Shown in pieces: positions 37,710 to 48,000 of a stretch of DNA of 64,000 nt. The notes beneath the pieces were generated by a model that had not been told where the DNA came from, searched no databases, and worked only from the letters and a program-made list of their open reading frames with translations. The position numbers and the translations under genes were made by a program. How positions within the stretch are numbered: position 1 is the stretch's first letter; each line of letters begins with the position of its first letter. Source of the stretch: Brachionus plicatilis (taxonomy: Eukaryota; Rotifera; Eurotatoria; Ploima; Brachionidae). The stretch lies in assembly GCA_010279815.1 (NCBI GenBank), contig QEOQ01000214.1, forward strand, positions 641,381-705,380. The letters are read 5' to 3'.

Positions 37710-38465
37710 AATTCGATTTCTAATCAAATTGTGTGTCGACTTTTACCATTTAGAGATCTTCCTTTTTTCAATAGAAATGTTTTCTTTGGAAAATGATGTC
37801 TAAAAAATTAAAAGTTTCAAATTATATTCAAATATTATAATTTTGTTTGAATTTAAGCTACTTATTAAATAACTTTGTTGATCAACGGATTAATAATACG
37901 AGGTTTCACTTTCAAACAAAAAGAAAAAATGACGCAATCTAAAAGACAATAATATCATATTGAATTTGCTGAACAAAACATATTCCTCAAAAAATATCTT
38001 TCTGGCTTTATGAGTTAATTAATTAGGTTTTATCATATTTTTTTTTAATCAAGACATGGATCTTAGAAAAAATACAAAATTAACTTTATTAGCAATGAAT
38101 ACATACAAAGAATTAAAAGAACAATCATAAAGAACCAAAATAATTACTTAGATTGTAAATATTCATACAAAAATGCAAATTGATTTAAAAAAATAAATTA
38201 TAAAATATGAATTTCAATACAAATTTTGATTTTTCAAGATACATATAAGAAGAAAAATTATAATCTGTATTTTACTAATTTATTCAAGATCTAAATAAAA
38301 GGAATGGCCTATTTTTTGGTATGAATTATCAGTATAAAAATTTAGAAATAATAAATTATTATATTGTAATTATGATTTAGTTATTCAATCAAATGGAACA
38401 ATACGGCTTCTTGGTGGCTTAATTTAATTTCGTAATTCGGTATTAAAGAAATTATTTAAAAAAAG

Positions 38466-38985
38466 GAGGCATCTTGAGGGTGATGATCAATTCAAAATAT
38501 CATTTCAATTTAAAGAGTTTATCTTTAAATATTAAAATTAATCCTTAAATTTATTTAAATAATTTTAATATAAAATGCTTTACGTGTTATGTAGATTTAA
38601 AAACATAAAATAATTAAAAAAAAAATATTATCTCAACCCATTGATAAAATTGATTCTTAGAATTTAAATTTTTAGACTAATTTTTGTAGAGTTTATTTTG
38701 AAATTTTTTATTTCAAAAGTATTTGTATCTAGCATTCAAAATTAGTAATAAAATTTAAAAATGAATTTCAGACATAAAATTCCAAAAAAGTAATTAAATG
38801 AAGAGATCGAAATAAAAAATTTATTCTTTTTTCTTAAATCTACATAACATGTAAAGCATCTTACATTAAAATTATTTAAATTAATATAAAAATTAGTTTT
38901 AATATTTAAAGATAAACTCTTTGAATTAAAATGATATTTTGAATTGATCATCAACTTCAAGATACCAAAAAGTGCTAAAATTTTA
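38466..38985. mobile_element. Family B foldback element, intact copy
   Basis: About 520 bp with inverted arms of roughly 120-150 bp: GCATCTTGAGGGTGATGATC at the left and, read inward from the right, GGTATCTTGAAGTTGATGAT. Both arms contain TTCAAAATATCATTTCAATT, AAAGAGTTTATC and TTTAAATATTAAAATTAAT. The centre is non-coding. This copy shows the sequence without the insertion found in the KANK intron copy. Confidence 0.7.
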
Positions 38986-41900
38986 AAGTTAACTATGTCC
39001 TTTACCATGCATACGAAAAAAGGTAAAAAAATCATTTAAATTACTTAGCAAAAAATAAAATAAACTAATTTCTAAACAAAAAAAAATATGATGACTGATA
39101 TCTCAGATATGCATATTTTTGTCTGAGAATGTCTGGTGCATTAATAGAAAATATATTGAGAAAAATTATGTTTTTCGGATATCTGGAGCTAACAGTATGA
39201 CCACCATCTAAAATTAAAAAATTCCCCACTAAAGAAATTTTATTAATTAAATATTTTGTATATTTTCTCACTGATAATATGATCAGGATAAATATAAGCT
39301 ATATTGTATTCATCCAAAAACATTGAATGAAAATAATACTTTACAAAAGACTTTTTTTTGATATTTTAGATTGACATCAATTCTCGAATTCAATATCCTG
39401 GAATTACTGCCTGGAGCTGATTTTATCCCTCATCATACAGTAGTACTTTGAAAAAAGTTATTTCCGTAATTTTAGGAAATTTAAATTTAAACTAAGAAAA
39501 AAAATTGACAAACAAAATTCTCTCTACAAATTGTAAATAGAAATTCGCTAGCTTTTATTTAAAAAAAGAATTCATTTGGATTGTTGGAGTCCGACGGAGG
39601 TTATATGACTTGTAATTACAAATTCCAAAGACTTTATATGGTTTTGGGCATAGTAATGAAATATCCAAATTCAGTGAAAAGCTAAATTTTTTTTACGAAA
39701 CTAAAATGAACTTTTTTGATCAAAATCAATTATAAAAGTTGTTTCGTCTGTCATTCAGTAGAATTTTTTGATATTTGTCTAGATAAGTCACAATTTAATT
39801 AGTGTATAGCTAAAAGCTGCAGTAATTTTTCTATTTTTATTGTAAAAAAGTGTCAAAATATAATAACTTACGACTTTTCAATAATAAATTTAAATGGCTC
39901 TATTTTTTTATACAAATTACTTAGTTGTTTTTTTTATTAATAAAATGTTTGCAATTATAATGTCTTTTTTAACTGTTTAGAATTTAAGCCAAGATCCTTT
40001 TATATTTTGTTTAAAAATTAAAATTTTTTGGAAGTTCATTCCAAATTTAAATCATTAATTATACAAAATAATACATTTTTAATCCATTTCTATTCGAATT
40101 GTCTGTAAGTTACAAGTTTGTGAGATGAGAGTCAATGAGAGCTCTGAAGATTTCAATTGGTCCCTACAGATGAAAAATATATTTTTCAATTATGAGTGCT
40201 TATATGTTTAAGTTGAGCACCTAATCATTATGAACGAAAGGTCCAAAATTTTTATTTCGTCCAAATTCAGAAAAAAAATGTTTCCTGAAAATTGTATATA
40301 ATTTTTTGAAAATTAAACAATCTCTGACTATATTAAAAATCCAAGAGACAAATAATGGTCACACTATTTTTGTAAACACTTCAATTTAGTTTCTCAAACG
40401 CAGAAACAAAAAAAATAAATCTTTCCTTTTAATAAATTTGCTTATATTATCGAAATCTAATAAAATTTATCTTTTAAAAAAATATTCCTTTTTTTATTTT
40501 TAAATATTTGAGTGTATCAATATAATTACGTGTTTTAAAATTTTACAATAACATAAACAATGTTGAAAGTCTTAGTTAACAGTTGTCTTCAATTCAATCG
40601 ATAAATAAGATTTTTCCAATGTAAATTTTAATTATAAGATATAATAAGATAAGTACATTTATTTGCGAGAATTTCTTTCATATTTGTTTTCATAAATTTC
40701 TAAAACACTTAGATTTTTAAAAATGTAAAATTTAAAAAATATAAAATTAAATTTTAGATATTTACAGAGTTTTCAATTTTTTTATTAAATCACTGAAACA
40801 CAATTAAATTTTCAAAATAAAAAAAACAAATATTTTTCTCTTTTAATTTTATTTATTTACTGAAATCTTTTTAGTTGAATACTGAAATAAAGTATTAAAA
40901 AAGCCTATATATATTTTTCCAGCTAGAGCTGCCTCTATGACTTCTTGAGTTACACAATAACTTTAATTTTTAAAAACGCATTGATTTTTAATTGATCAGC
41001 AAAGCTTGGTAAAATATATAAATAAATAGGATTGTTTAACTAATAATATTAGTCTTAAACGAAATATAAAAAGATCTTGAATTTAATCATTATTTTGAAC
41101 TATTTCTAAAAAGTTAAAAACACCAATCGGTAATTTATTTAATGTTTGTCTTGTCTCAAAATTAAAAGTCTATGTCTAGTTTTAAATTAAGATCAACTGA
41201 ATAATCTTTTACCAAGATAAAGATGTTTTTAGAAAACACAATATTACGTACTTTACACAATATTAGGTACACAGGCAAATTCATAATGACTTATCAAAGC
41301 CAATTTGAAATAGTTGGCAATGCAAGTTCAGAGCCTCATTTTATACTTTTATCAGCATTTAGAAAATTTATTGAATTGTACATTAAAGACTTCTTCAAAA
41401 ATTAAACACCAAAAAAATGATTTCTTAAGTTTGTCTTAAATAAATTAAACATCTCAATTTAAACAATGATCAAATTATTTATTTTTTTATAATTTCACCA
41501 ATTGCACCTCATAGGCGACTTAAAAAAAAAATAAAAAAAATTAATATGATCAAATGTTTTTTTAATTTTAAATTGAAAAATTTTTGCTTTTTTATATCTC
41601 TGATATCAAATCCATAAGCTTATTCTAGTAAGGAAAACATTTTGTTTTTTGGATATTGAAATCGACAAAAAAACCTTTTCTTCAAAAAGTGTCACCGCAA
41701 TAAAATTTTAAAGCTTTGATCTCATCTTGCTGTTTATTTATTCGAATGCAGGAAGTAATAAAACTTTTTTGACTGTTTAGTACTTAATTTAATTTGAAAA
41801 CTTTTTTAAATGATTCAAAAGTAAAAGCAAAAAATTATTTTTTTTTTTACCGTATTTACCGTATTTTATACAGTATCATTGGACAATTATAATGCAGTAA

Positions 41901-42130
41901 AATTCAAAAAATTCATTTTTAATGAAAAAAAATTTTTATGTGTTTTTAATTTTTGACAGATTTAATTAAAAAAAATCTACAGTGTTTTTATCATTTTACT
42001 TTTTGATCATTCTAAATAAAAAGTTTTCATTTTAGGCGTGAATCTCATTTTTAATCTTTACACATCAAAGAGTATAAAAAGACTCTTCACAATTTTTTAT
42101 AGAATTATTTTTTGAACGCCAAATTTCAGA

Positions 42131-42417
42131 GTATTGTGAAATTTCATACAAAACCTTCAATTCAAAAATAAAAATTTTTATAAATTTTGTTCTAAATTTC
42201 AACAACTTGTTCTGTAAATGAAACAAAGTGAAACAACTTTTGCTTTTACTACTTTTAAGAAGGGTACAATTTTGCAGAATTCGCACAGATTTTGCTGACT
42301 TATGCAGTAGGTGAAACAAAAGTTTTTTCTCTTTGTTTCATTTACAGAACAAGTTTTGATATTGAGAACAAAAAATTTTATTTTTGTATTTGAAGTTTTG
42401 TATGAAATTTCACAATG
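42131..42417. mobile_element. Family A foldback element with 12-bp flanking repeat
   Basis: Ends are TATTGTGAAATTTCATACAA and its inverse (TTGTATGAAATTTCACAATG). The arms share AACAACTTGTTCTGTAAATG and GAAACAAAGTGAAACAACTT in inverse order, making a 287-bp palindrome-like element. It is flanked on both sides by CCAAATTTCAGA (42119-42130 and 42418-42429), a probable target duplication. Non-coding. Confidence 0.75.
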
Positions 42418-42669
42418 CCAAATTTCAGAAATTATAGAAAATAACCCGAGATAAAAAAAAAATTATAAAAAAGTGAAAAAATAAAAGAAAAAATTCTTAA
42501 AATGAGTAAATTTTTGAAAACACATTAAATCATCATAAAAGACTTATAATAAATTCAAAATATCTATTCAAAATTTTATAGCCTGGACTTGGACTAATGA
42601 ATGAAATTTAAAAAAAAAATTAAACTTTTTGGTCGGACTTTTGAAAAAAAAGTCTTAACTTGGACTTGA

Positions 42670-42702
42670 CTTGAGACTTGTGACTTTTAAACAACTCTGT
42701 AA
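42670..42702. mobile_element. hAT-like element right end
   Basis: GACTTGAGACTTGTGACTTT followed by TAAACAACTCTG closely matches the right end of the BSDC1-intron element, again preceded by AAGTC/GACTT units from about 42630. A left end was not found with confidence; GCCTGGACTTGGAC at 42582 may belong to it. Confidence 0.5.
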
Positions 42703-42862
42703 AAAATTTAATAATCAAGTAATTTTTATTTTTATCTTAAGAATTCGTTCATTTTAAAAAATTTTATTTCATTTCCGGTCTTTATCTCGTTTTAACCCGT
42801 TAAAACAATCATTTTATGAACTGTTTTATTTTTTTTCGTCAAAGTTAAATGAAGTGAATTTA

Positions 42863-42982
42863 TTAAATTACAGAAACACTTGGAAAAAAGGTTCCTAATA
42901 ATCTTGGACCTGCTGGTGTAAAACCCATATTGTAGCAACAAAGCAAAATAATTGAAACAGACATTAATTTTTTCATCTCCAT
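42863..42982 (-). CDS. Possible small hydrophobic protein, head to head with IFT52
   Basis: From ATG at 42982 the minus strand encodes about 39 residues: MEMKKLMSVSIILLCCYNMG, then FTPAGPRLLGTFFPSVS. It has a signal-peptide-like hydrophobic start and coding-like composition, starting about 120 bp from the IFT52 ATG. A donor-like GTAATT at 42871 falls just before the stop, so it may instead be a first exon; no second exon was found. I do not recognise a family. It could also be chance. Confidence 0.3.
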   Translation of the reverse strand: MEMKKLMSVSIILLCCYNMGFTPAGPRLLGTFFPSVSVI

Positions 42983-42993
42983 TAAACTATTTA

Positions 42994-43007
42994 GTTTCCA
43001 TAGAAAC
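42994..43007 (+). promoter_or_regulatory. RFX X-box-like site upstream of IFT52
   Basis: GTTTCCATAGAAAC is a near-perfect inverted repeat with the 6-2-6 architecture of RFX X-boxes (GTNRCC-N2-RGYAAC), differing from the consensus at one base in each half. It lies 94 bp upstream of the IFT52 ATG at 43101, the spacing typical of ciliary X-boxes, and IFT52 orthologues are known RFX targets in animals. It also lies just above the possible minus-strand small gene. Confidence 0.6.
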
Positions 43008-43100
43008 TGAGGTATTTGAAAAAAAAATTTTTTTTTTTTAAAATTCATTCTCTCTGAATTTTATAGAACAAAAATAAGAAAAACAAGAAAAGACATTGAA

Positions 43101-44555
43101 ATGCCAGTGCCAACTTCCAAAAGCGGCCTAATCAAAGAAGATCTAGAAACAAATGTGGGCTCTTCTCGCTCAAAAAATCGGCGAGAAAACCGCAATGCTG
43201 AATCTAACATTCAACACGACCGTCTAGATTTGCGTGATGCCCAAGAACAGCCAAAAATGGATTCAAATGTGAACATTCTTTTCAATCAGTCAAAAGAGGA
43301 GTTATTTTCTTTGGCCAGCGGCTACAAGAAGTTTCAACGTGAGCTCAAATCGTGGAAGATCATCACCAATCGTGACGAAATCACCATCGAAAAGCTTCTC
43401 CAAGCCAGAATTTTTGTGTCAGTGGGGCCTCAGAAAAAATTTCAACTAAGCGAAATCGATGCGCTCAAACAATACACTTCGGTTCACAACGGAAGTGTTC
43501 TGATTATGTTGAGTGAGGGTGGCGAGGCCAAGCTGAACACAAATGTGAATTTTTTGCTCGAAGAGTACGGCATCAACGTAAACAATGACTGCATAATTCG
43601 AACAACTCTTTACAAATACTTCAATCCAAAAGAGGCCCTCGTCCCAGACGGAGTCCTTAACCGGGCATTGTCAGAAGTGGCCGGCAAAAATTTTGACTTG
43701 GCCGGAGACAAAAACGAGCAAGCGAGCCAGTCATTACAATTTGTCTATCCATTCGGCTCGACGCTCAATGTGCAAAAACCAGCGGCTCCTTTGCTTTCGT
43801 CGGGCTCAATTTGTTTTCCAATCAAAAGGCCGCTGTGCGCTATCTATGGCTGTTCCTCTTCGACCGGTTCGAACAGCTTTGCGTTCAAGAAAACGAGCCA
43901 GGGCAGAGTGTGCGCTCTTGGCTCGTCTCACATTTTTCACGACAGCTACATAGACAAAGAGGAGAACAGAAAGCTGCTCCAAGTTTTGATCAAATATTTG
44001 ACTGATGACACGTGTTTTTTGGATCAAATCGACAGCGAGGACCCGGACGTAAACGAGTACAACAATATAGCGAATATCATCAATATTTCGGAGAGAGTTA
44101 AGACGTGTCTGCAGGACAGTGAAGAGATTCCACGTGACCTGACCAATTTGTTCGACGATCAGCTGTTTTCTTTGGACATGAAAAATTTGCCCAAGGTGAT
44201 CGCTGGCTTTGCCGACTTGAAAATAAAGCACGAGCCTTTGCCGCTGATCAGCCCTCAGTTCGAGACTCCGTTGCCACCGCTAAAGCCGGCCATCTATGCG
44301 CCAAGGTTTTATGAGCCTGATGCTCCTTTGTTGGAGTTGTTCGATCTGGACGAGCACTTCTCGTCCGAGAACGCTCGTATGGCCCAATTGACAAACAAAT
44401 GCACTGACGAGGATCTTGAGTTTTATGTTCGCGAGTGCGCAGAAATTCTTGGTGTCACTAGACATTTGCAGCAAAAAGAAAGGGACGCCAAAGGAATTTT
44501 GGCCTATATTGCATCACGAGTACTCGAGTATAAATGTTTAAATGTCAATTCATAA
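43101..44555 (+). CDS. IFT52: Intraflagellar transport protein 52
   Basis: Core subunit of the IFT-B complex that carries cargo to the ciliary tip. The single-exon frame encodes 484 residues (human 437). Family landmarks in order: NILFNQSKEELFSLASGYKK, the N-terminal GIFT/DUF4350-type domain with MLSEGGEAKLNTNVNFLLEE, YGINVNND, KYFNPKEALVPDGVLNR, FVYPFGSTLNV, GSICFPIKRPL, ALGSSHIF, DKEENRK, then the C-terminal IFT-B binding part QFETPLPPLKPA, ELFDLDEHFSSENAR, TNKCTDEDLEFYVR. The usual start corresponds to the Met at 43257, so the first 52 residues (polar, low similarity) are an extension or an over-long start. The gene is intronless and visibly richer in G and C than TRIT1, CNOT11 or the spacers. 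An X-box-like site lies upstream. Confidence 0.96.
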   Translation: MPVPTSKSGLIKEDLETNVGSSRSKNRRENRNAESNIQHDRLDLRDAQEQPKMDSNVNILFNQSKEELFSLASGYKKFQRELKSWKIITNRDEITIEKLLQARIFVSVGPQKKFQLSEIDALKQYTSVHNGSVLIMLSEGGEAKLNTNVNFLLEEYGINVNNDCIIRTTLYKYFNPKEALVPDGVLNRALSEVAGKNFDLAGDKNEQASQSLQFVYPFGSTLNVQKPAAPLLSSGSICFPIKRPLCAIYGCSSSTGSNSFAFKKTSQGRVCALGSSHIFHDSYIDKEENRKLLQVLIKYLTDDTCFLDQIDSEDPDVNEYNNIANIINISERVKTCLQDSEEIPRDLTNLFDDQLFSLDMKNLPKVIAGFADLKIKHEPLPLISPQFETPLPPLKPAIYAPRFYEPDAPLLELFDLDEHFSSENARMAQLTNKCTDEDLEFYVRECAEILGVTRHLQQKERDAKGILAYIASRVLEYKCLNVNS

Positions 44556-44808
44556 AATTTTCTACTCAAATAGCTTCTTTTTTTTTTTATCTTTGAACAA
44601 AATAAAATTTTTCCAATAATTTTATTGTCCCCTTTTTAGTTGTCACAAAAAATAAAATATTTTCTTAATAAATAAATTTGATGTTTCGGCACAAAATTTT
44701 TGTCTCAAATACAAAAAATGATAGACTTGAAAAAATTTGTTTTTTATTTTGTTGGTTCAGACTTTTAGAAATTATACAAAAGAATTGAAAATTTACAAAT
44801 GAAATAAA

Positions 44809-44858
44809 TGAGCAAGACACGTGGTGTCCCACAACGGTCGGTCCTAGGACCGCTTCTA
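44809..44858 (+). pseudogene. LINE-A reverse transcriptase, 5' part
   Basis: ATGAGCAAGACACGTGGTGT reads in frame to RGVPQRSVLGPLL, the block just before the catalytic domain of CR1/jockey-type reverse transcriptases (usual form GVPQGSVLGPLLF). The frame stops abruptly at the TA where a Tc1 element begins and resumes at 47274. Confidence 0.8.
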
Positions 44859-47271
44859 CAGTATGTTACAAAAGTTTAAAAATTAATCGTTTTATTTATC
44901 TAAATTTTTTTATGTATTAAATTTTACAAATATTAGAGTGCAAAAAAAAAAAATAAAAGAACTAATTTCCGTGACGAACTACAATTGAACATAAACAAAT
45001 TACTAGACTGAACAGTCGACTGAAAAATGGGGCTAAACTTGAACAAATGCAAAATCATGCACTTAGGTAATAAAAAAATTCACCAAAACCATCATTATTC
45101 TTTTGAACTAAATGATGTCTGCTATATCCTCGAAAACTCACAAAGTGAACGCGACCTGGGAGTTTTAATTCAAAATAACCTCAAGTGGGACTCTCAAGTT
45201 AACAGTGCAGTCACGAAAGCGAACGCCATTTTAGGCAAACTTAAAAACTTTTAGACTACTGTTCACATCCTATCTACGTCCAATTTTAGAATTTGGATCA
45301 TCTGCTTGGAACCCGTACCTAAAAAAAGACACCAAAAAAATCGAAAAAGAGCAACGTAGAGCTACTAAGCTTGTACCACAATTACGGAACAAGAGCTATG
45401 ATTTGCCTTTAAAATTGCTTGAACTCCAAACTCTTGAGGAAAGAAGGATTAGAGGTGACCTAATCCATTAATTCAAGTTAAATAATAACATTAATAGTAT
45501 AGAGTGGTATCATCCGATATCACTGTCCCAACCCGGGTCAGTTAGATCAACGAGAAGCCAAAACCAACTTTAACGACAGCTTGTCAAAAATTGCTCTCCT
45601 CGCGACCATTTCTTCACCAACCGAATCATTCCGTTTTGGAATGCGCTACCCGATGATGTTAAACATGCACCAACAGTAAACAGCTTCAAGAACAGATAAG
45701 ACAATTTTAATTCGTCTCAAAGAAACTCTCCAATCTAAATTTATCTACCACAGCCAAGTACGATAGTGCTAAGCTCCGCGGGCCTCCCGTTGCAGATTAT
45801 CTTATAGTAATAATAATAATAATTTGAAATTTTTTTTTTCTCTTCAATTTGATATATCACTGTCGGAACAAAAATATAATTATCTTTTTTATAAATTAAT
45901 AATCAAAAAACTTCCTCTAAAAATTAAAAATAAAAGTCGGTGCAAAAGTTTAGAAATTCGGGTAATCCAAGAGTTTGAACAATCATTACTACCTTTTTGA
46001 TTAATTCTTAAATATCTTCTAATTTTGAGTAAATTTTGCTCTTAAACTGCTTAATTTAAAGACTCTCCAACTGCTCATTTGGTCTCTAAGTAACATTACC
46101 AAAAAATCTTTAATTTGGCAAAAAATGGGTAAAAAAATGTGTCTCTTCAGTTAAGAAACGATATGAAGAGACTGGTTCTGTCTCTGATCGAAGCCGTTCT
46201 GATAGACCTCGGAAGCTAACTTTTAGGGATAAAAATTACATTTTTAGAGAGATTAGTAAAGACCCTACATATAGCTATCAAAAACTCGCAACTGATTTTA
46301 ATTCTAAGACTCAAGGGGTCAGGATAACTAAGTATACTATAATGATATATCTCCAAAAAAAATGTTCAGAGTCTAATACAGCGGTTATTAAAATAAAAGA
46401 TAGACAATAAAGATATAAGTGGTGTAAACAGAGACTTAATTGGACGGTTAATGATTGGTCCAGAGTTATTTTCAGTGACGAGTCCAATTTTGAGGTCTTT
46501 AATCGTAAATCAAGAGTAATAGTAAAAAGGTTTAAAAATGAAAATTTTCACCCGAAGTTCTGTATACCAAGGTTACAAAACTGTGGAGGGTCAGCTGGTA
46601 TCTGGGGATGCATTTGCTACAAAGGCACTGACATATGCAACATTTATACAGGACGAATTAATCAATTTGTCTACGTTAAGACTTTGGAAAGCAACCTTTT
46701 ACCATCTGTTGAACTCCTATTTGAATCAAATGACCCTTGGGTTTTTCAACAAGATGGGGCTTAAGCACATACCGCTCACTCAGTGAACGACTGGTTCAAA
46801 GAATGGAACATAGAGGTTCTGCCATTGTGTTCCCGTTCACCAGATTTCAACTCAATCGAGAACTTAATGATAAACACTAAAGTAACTTGTATTGAGCATT
46901 TAAAAGAGGTTTTACACAAAGAATGGTTACAGATTCCGACTGAGAACGTACAAAATTGATTGAACCAATGCCAAAAAGAGTTTTAACCTGTTATAAGGCC
47001 TAAGGCGGTCATTTCAAATATTAAATTGTAAAAATTTCCAAACTTTTAAACCGATTTTAATAATTGCATAGCTTTTTCCTTTTTTGTATTTTCTCTGTAT
47101 ACTGTGATTTTTTTTTCGCTTAATTTTTTTTTGGTTTTATGTTTTTGGATTGATGACAGATAAAATTTTTTAAAAAAAGCCGCTTTTTTCTTATTTTCCC
47201 GCCTTTTATATACATACTAACAATCTTTGTGTTAACAAATAAAAAAATTTCTAAACTTTTGCAACAAACTG
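44859..47271 (+). mobile_element. Tc1/mariner DD34E transposon with paired terminal repeats
   Basis: Ends are CAGTATGTTACAAAAGTTTA (44859) and, read inward from the right, CAGTTTGTTGCAAAAGTTTA (47271), flanked by the TA duplication expected of Tc1/mariner (44857-44858, 47272-47273). A second, inner repeat is present on each side: TCGGTGCAAAAGTTTAGAAA at about 45936 and its inverse near 47033-47055, an IR/DR arrangement. The transposase at about 46120-46990 is broken by stops and frame changes but shows SDRSRSDRPRKLT, FSDESNFEVFN, FQQDGA, and SPDFNSIEN; the last two acidic residues are 34 apart (DD34E). The element is inactive as it stands. A LINE fragment is inserted between the outer and inner left repeats. 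Confidence 0.88.
44940..45825 (+). pseudogene. LINE-B fragment (CR1/jockey-like) inside the Tc1 element
   Basis: The + strand shows the C-terminal half of a non-LTR reverse transcriptase: MGLNLNKCKIMHLGN, SERDLGVLIQNNLKWDSQVN, KANAILGKLKNF, then in other frames RTLEFGSSAWNPYL-like and KKDTKKIEKEQRRATKLVPQ, ERRIRGDLI, and FTNRIIPFWNALPDDV with APTVNSFKNR. It ends in CTCCGCGGGCCTCC and a TAG/(TAA)n tail at 45806-45822. Several frameshifts and stops make it dead. The 5' truncation point near 44940 is approximate. Confidence 0.85.
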
Positions 47272-47273
47272 TA

Positions 47274-48000
47274 TTTTTGATATTTATTAATGATCTTTCA
47301 AATGCTGTGAAAAATAAATGAGAGAAATATGCCGATGATACAAAAATTTTATCAATTTTTAAAGATATAAAAGACAGCCTTTTAATAAATCACATTTCAA
47401 GCTGGTCTCTCACCTGGCCTCTTGATTTAAACATCCAAAAATGCGTTGTAATACATATTGGTCCAAAAAATCAAAATTACGATTATACGGTATTTAATAA
47501 AAAATGGAACTATCAAACTATCTAAAATGACTCGCGAAAAGGATTTAGGTATCTATATTCAAAATGACCTTAGATGGACAAACCAAGTCCGGTACTGCAC
47601 AAATTGTGCAAACCGAATGCTAGGAATGATAGCAAAGAATTTCAAAGAATTTCAGATATTTAAATATAGACTTTTTGAGAATGCCATTTATAGCGCTCGT
47701 ACGGCACCACTTGGAGTTTGTATTAAGATTTTGGTCTCCATATTTAGAAAAAGAAATTGTTGAACTAGAAAAAATTCAGAGAAGAGCAACTTCGTAAATG
47801 ACAAAAGACTTGAATTGTTAGAGTTAACTGACCCCAAAGTAAGAAGAATGAGGGGTGATTTAGTAGTAGTAGTAGTAGTATAGTTTTTCTGCGACAAGTC
47901 TAACCTCTTGTAGAACATCCCATTTAATACATTTAATACAGATCTATAAAATCATAAATGGCTATGAAAGTGTTAAACTTATAAAGGAACATTTTAGTGT
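47274..48000 (+). pseudogene. LINE-A reverse transcriptase, 3' part
   Basis: Continues the frame of 44809-44858: FLIFINDLSNAVKNK, the catalytic box YADDTKILS, DLNIQKCVVIHIGP, then (frameshifted) TREKDLGIYIQNDLRWTNQV, NCANRMLGMIAKNF, and further on QIYKIINGYESVKLIKEHF. It contains in-frame stops. An extra block of about 75 bp starting with TAG repeats interrupts it at about 47862-47938. The same family as LINE-B by motif, but a separate, older insertion. Confidence 0.85.

Larger units (their letters stand above)
37710..42993. other. AT-rich spacer with foldback elements
   Basis: Between the WBP1-like gene and IFT52. It holds a family B element (38466-38985), a family A element (42131-42417) and an hAT-like right end (42670-42702), listed separately. 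39000-42100 is otherwise featureless. A short retroposon-like scrap GCACCTCATAGGCGACTT is at 41504-41521. Open frames here are short and have no recognisable content. Confidence 0.5.

Noticed and set aside
43806..44474. Open frames on the minus strand and in other + frames within IFT52
   Set aside because: Shadows of the less AT-rich IFT52 frame, which is fully conserved along its length.
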